47,450 nucleotides of DNA from Candidatus Coprocola pullicola. Its GTDB lineage: Bacteria; Bacillota; Clostridia; Lachnospirales; Anaerotignaceae. Below the pieces are notes generated by a model. The model was not told where the DNA came from, did not search any database, and was given only the letters and a program-made list of their open reading frames with translations. Position numbers and translations under genes: made by a program. Below, one piece after another: positions 43,912-47,450 of the stretch. The first letter of the stretch is position 1. Every line of letters starts with the position of its first letter. The stretch lies in the NCBI GenBank assembly GCA_018715395.1, contig DVLQ01000143.1:1-47450 (forward strand), written 5' to 3'.

Positions 43912-44547
43912 ATGTTTGACAAAAATCTTTTTAAACAACAACTTATAAAACTCATGAATGGTCGTACTACAACAGAATTTGCACAGCAAACAGGCTTCAA
44001 TCGCACATATCTTTCAAAATATCTCAATTTAAAGCTGGATAGACCGCCTTCTGCCCGTCTTTTACAAAATATTGCCAGTTCTATTGTACCTTATGAAACA
44101 TTGCTTGTTTCTTGTGGTTATCTTACAAATACTATTTCTTCCAATACTGCCACAGTAACATTGCCCATTGTCAATTTTATTGATATTTGTAATACCACTT
44201 TTTCCGAACAACAAATTGAAGGATATGAAACCATCAATGCCTCCCAATTAAATCCGGATTATGATTACATTTATACTTATATCAAAGACAATAGTATGTT
44301 GCATGCTCGCATACATTCTGGCGATTTAGTACTCATTCGCAAACAATCCCATATCAATAGCGGTGAAATTGCAGTCGTTTCAATCGACAATAAAACAGCA
44401 GTATTAAAACGCATATTAAAAAAACAAAACATACTAGTACTTCAATCAGAAAATCCTTTATTTTCCTCTTACATTTTTTCACAAGAAGAACAAAACCGTG
44501 TTCGTATTATAGGAAAAGTTATCCATGTAAAATTCATTCCCATATAA
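43912..44547 (+). CDS. XRE-S24 phage repressor (CI/LexA-like)
   Basis: 211 residues, start behind AGAGAGGAGTCTTCCC. N-terminal helix-turn-helix (TEFAQQTGFNRTYLSKYLN), then an S24 peptidase-like domain with the catalytic Ser in IKDNSMLHARIHSGDLVLI and the Lys in NKTAVLKRI. Such repressors lose activity by RecA-stimulated self-cleavage, so the island may be SOS-inducible. A cleavage site was not identified with confidence. It diverges from the structural operon. Confidence 0.9.
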   Translation: MFDKNLFKQQLIKLMNGRTTTEFAQQTGFNRTYLSKYLNLKLDRPPSARLLQNIASSIVPYETLLVSCGYLTNTISSNTATVTLPIVNFIDICNTTFSEQQIEGYETINASQLNPDYDYIYTYIKDNSMLHARIHSGDLVLIRKQSHINSGEIAVVSIDNKTAVLKRILKKQNILVLQSENPLFSSYIFSQEEQNRVRIIGKVIHVKFIPI

Positions 44548-45175
44548 TCAGGACGATTGGTTAATCCAGTGGTTTGCTCTACCTTTAAAAGGAGCTGTTA
44601 CCGACAATGCTTGTAATTGCTTTGAAAGTCCGCCAAGCGCTCTACTTCCCCAACTGCCGCCTTTGGCGGTTATTTTTATTTATTTACTTTTATTTTTTCA
44701 CCCATAAGCGAGTCACTTAAACTGATTTGATCTGCCATCCAGTCTTCCTTTCACTGATTATTCACCTATTTTTTGTGTTTTTTACAACTGCATCAACGTC
44801 ATATCCTCTACACCAAAACCTTCTATTTCCATATTTGTATTTTAAATTTGCATCTCTATCAAAAATAATGAGACAACTTTTCCCTTTCAAATATCCAACT
44901 ATTTCTGACACACTGCGGTATACCAATCAGCATATGTATATGATCCAGATAACATTCTTCCCCTATCATTTCTATTGCTTTTCTTTCACATAATTATCTA
45001 AGTATTTTCCCTATTTCAGCTTTCATTTTTCCATATATTATCTGTCTTCTATACTTTGGCACCAATATAATAGGATATTTACATTTCCAACTTGTATGTG
45101 TTAAATGATTCATATAAAAACCTCCTATGCTTTCTTATGTCTTGCCGCATTATACATAGGATGTTTTGTTTGAAG
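44546..45175 (-). mobile_element. IS200/IS605 remnant after the repressor
   Basis: Starts at the repressor stop with an end like the one after mgtE (ATCAGGACGATTGGTTAATC, GTGGTTTGCT), has the same GCCGCCTTTGGCGG hairpin plus T-run (44651-44675, a likely terminator for the repressor), and continues into a minus-strand TnpA pseudogene homologous to that at 4236-4740. It lacks the plus-strand tnpA found there. Confidence 0.75.
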
Positions 45176-45224
45176 CTAAAGCTGTCTGATTATCCTAGCA
45201 TAGTTAGGAGTTTTTATTGGTTTA

Positions 45225-45267
45225 CTAATCAAAAAAGCATACTTTTCTAGTATGCTTTTTTGATTAG
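45225..45267. terminator. Perfect 19-base inverted repeat, terminator-like
   Basis: CTAATCAAAAAAGCATACT and its exact complement around a 5-base loop. The A/T runs within the stem would make T-tails on either strand. Confidence 0.6.
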
Positions 45268-45519
45268 TATCAAATTTTCTTCTTTTATTATTGTTTTATA
45301 ACTTAAATTACTAAAAATCACTTTATTTTATTAAATATTAAAAATTTGTTTTACTTCTGCTTTGCTTAATCTTTCTCAAAAAAATATATTCCTTTTCTAT
45401 CTATCCTTTTTTAATTTATTTATATATTTCTATTGATATCTTTTTATGTACATTTTTTCTCACATTTATTATTTAATATCTTTTTTTCCTAAGAATTTAA
45501 GATATGTATTACAAAATTC
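45268..45519. other. AT-rich stretch without a gene
   Basis: No ORF, RNA or IS end that I can support between the inverted repeat and the ABC-exporter pseudogene. Confidence 0.5.
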
Positions 45520-47014
45520 AAGAATATTCCTTTTCCAACATTGACAAATTTTCAACATCAAGTATCATTACAAGATTAACAACAGATGTTACGATGTTAC
45601 CAATGTTCAAAATGCTTATATAATAATTATTCGTGTAGATGTACGTGCTCCAATAATGCTTATATTTTCTTTAATTGCCTCATTTATGATAAACAAAAGT
45701 CTTTCATGATTTTTCTTTTGGCAATTCCCGTTTTAGGAATCGGACTTTATTTCATTGTCAATCGTTCACACCCTTACTTTGAAAAGGTATTCAACATTTA
45801 TGATCAATTAAATACCATTATACAAGAAAATCTGACAGGAATACGAGTAGTAAAATCATTTATCAGAGAAGAATTTGAAATTAGCAAATTTTGAACGTAT
45901 ATCAAAAAAAATTTATCACATCTTTAGTACTGCTTGAAGGAATGGTTGCTTACAATATGCCATTAATGCACTAGGAAACCTTCAATATGTATTAATTGCT
46001 CTAATAGGAAGATATATGACAATTACTAGTTTTGGCGCTGTTACAGTAGGAATGACAGTTGCTTTTTTAAATCTGTCTAAAACCTTCTGTATGCCTGTAT
46101 CTCAAATTGCACAGCAAATCAGTATGACCTGACGCTTGCAGGAGCAGAGTGTATTTTTGAATTCATTGATGAAAAGCCGGAAAAGGATAATGGCTATGTT
46201 ACTTTAGTTCGTGTAGAATACCAAAATAACAATACCAAACAAACAAAAGAGAAAACAGGTATCTGGGCTTGGAAACATCCTCATTATGATGGAACCATTA
46301 CATATCCCCCATTAAAAAATGAAATTGAATTTTGTAATGTAGATTTTGGATATACACAAAACAAACTGATTTTATATAATATTACATTAAACGCTACTTC
46401 AGGACAGAAAATTGCGTTTGTAGGAGCAACAGGCGCCGGTAAGACCACTATTACAAATTTAATTAATCGTTTTTATAATTTGGCGGATGGAAAAATTGGC
46501 TATGATGGTATCCATATCAATAAAATTAAAAAATCGGATTTCAGACGTCTCTTGAAGTTGTATTACAGGCGGTCAATTTGTTCACAGGTACAATTATGGA
46601 CAATATCCCCTATGGAAATTTGGAGCTAACTGACTAAGAATGTATACAAGCTTCTAAATTATCCAATGCAAATGCATTTATTCGTCATTTACCTGATGGC
46701 TATAATATCATGCTTACACAAAACGGCGCAGGTCTCAAAGACAATTGCTTTCCATTGCTTGTGCAGCAGTAGCCAATCCTCCTGTTATGATTTTAGATAA
46801 AGCCACTTCCCCTATTGATACTCATGCAGAAACTCTTGTTCAACAAGGAATGGATAATCTAATGAAAGGAAGAACTGTATTTGTGATTGCTCATAGATTG
46901 TCAACTGTCAGAAATTCTGATGCCCTCATAGTGTTAAATTTAGGGCGCATGATTGAATGTGGAACACATGATGAAAAAAGGGGGATACTACAGTCTTTAT
47001 ACAAGCGCATTTGA
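45520..47014 (+). pseudogene. ABC exporter (MsbA/MdlB type), decayed
   Basis: Fragments in successive frames follow one exporter: RLTTDVTML and ENLTGIRVVKSFIREEFE (membrane domain), FVGATGAGKTTITNLINRFY (Walker A), then IACAAVANPPVMILDKATSPIDTHAE and VIAHRLSTVRNSDALIVL. The first ~130 codons are missing, several frameshifts and stops occur, the LSGGQ signature is deleted, and the Walker B catalytic Glu is Lys (ILDKATS). It cannot make a working transporter. Confidence 0.88.
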
Positions 47015-47450
47015 ATTGGAATAACAATATTGTAATTGTACTACAAGCATTATATATTAGAATAAACTGTTGTTTTGTAATATTTGTAGAATTTTATTTT
47101 AAAGTTTATGTATATAAAATAAACAGTATATTTATATATCCATACTCTACTTTGTATCTACAAATAATAAAAAAGTGGAAAAATTTTACTATATATTATC
47201 TTCTTTTGCTCTCTACCCAAAAAACAGCATATCAAAACAGTCCAGTACTATTCAATGTAAAAAATTAACCGAAATAACGTTTCTTATAATACATTCATCA
47301 AAAAAGAAAATATAGTCAAAGTAAATGACATAACCCAAAAGTATACTCTAATAAAAAACTCAATATACACAAAAGCATTTCTTTTATTACAAAATTTGAT
47401 ATAAAAAATATTGATATTATAATAAAAATCAAGGGAGATTACACAAAACG
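47015..47450. other. AT-rich end of the window without a recognisable gene
   Basis: The short ORF at 47011-47268 has no ribosome binding site and low-complexity aromatic/Ile content. Nothing supportable was seen. Confidence 0.5.

Noticed and set aside
45586-47014. ORFs 45586..45894 and 46745..47014 as separate genes
   Set aside because: Both are fragments of one decayed ABC exporter.
1-47450. CRISPR array, tRNA or rRNA genes, toxin-antitoxin or other defence genes
   Set aside because: No regularly spaced repeats, cloverleaf-like or rRNA-like sequence, and no recognisable defence proteins.

Overview
The window looks like the chromosome of a low-GC Firmicute, most likely an anaerobic member of the Clostridia (possibly Lachnospirales). 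The evidence is very AT-rich DNA, AGGAGG-type ribosome binding sites, sigma-A promoters, a rel-dtd-hemZ-hisS gene order, an RseC-like protein, a C_GCAxxG_C_C protein and a BirA-regulated bioY. No rRNA, tRNA or CRISPR array was seen.

Bases 1-22600 are mainly ordinary chromosome. They hold a beta-propeller/coiled-coil protein (-), the Mg2+ channel mgtE (+) behind a short leader ORF, two decayed IS200/IS605 elements, bioY (-) under a BirA-type operator, and a GntR-ABC-permease operon (+) with a perfect palindromic operator. A long minus-strand run follows: flavodoxin, C_GCAxxG_C_C protein, RseC-like, membrane protein, AI-2E permease, pepD, then the hisS-hemZ-dtd-rel cluster and a GH3 lipoprotein. 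A plus-strand set then encodes a TtcA-like ATPase, a tyrosine recombinase, a NUDIX CoA pyrophosphatase and a GNAT acetyltransferase.

Bases 22600-45200 are the accessory region: a PBSX/XkdA-U-like contractile particle island. It is read leftward from a repressor-controlled promoter. The order is XRE-S24 repressor (divergent), sigma-like activator, TerS, TerL, portal, scaffold, major capsid, connector, head closure, tail terminator, small protein, sheath, tube, a partial second tube, chaperone paralogue G1, LysM protein, hub, chaperone G2 with a programmed -1 frameshift (A AAA AAG), a 314-residue Lys/Glu/Gln-rich protein in the tape-measure slot, XkdR, XkdS, XkdT (gpJ) and XkdU. A strong terminator follows XkdU, and beyond it lies a serine recombinase. 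The island has no visible tail fibre, lysis, replication or phage integrase gene, and no long tape measure.

Several decayed IS elements (three IS6-like copies, one IS5-like element nested in one of them, an IS110 fragment) sit between the phage genes, while almost all phage reading frames stay open. IS200/IS605 remnants flank both sides. Decayed insertions around intact genes would fit a defective but retained particle (PBSX-like, gene-transfer-agent-like or tailocin-like). This is inference from sequence alone.

Bases 45200-47450 hold a strong inverted repeat, an ABC-exporter pseudogene and AT-rich DNA without a recognisable gene. The most notable features are the GT frameshift with its very short putative tape measure, the rearranged and duplicated tail module, the repressor/operator switch, and the pattern of IS insertions just upstream of phage ribosome binding sites.
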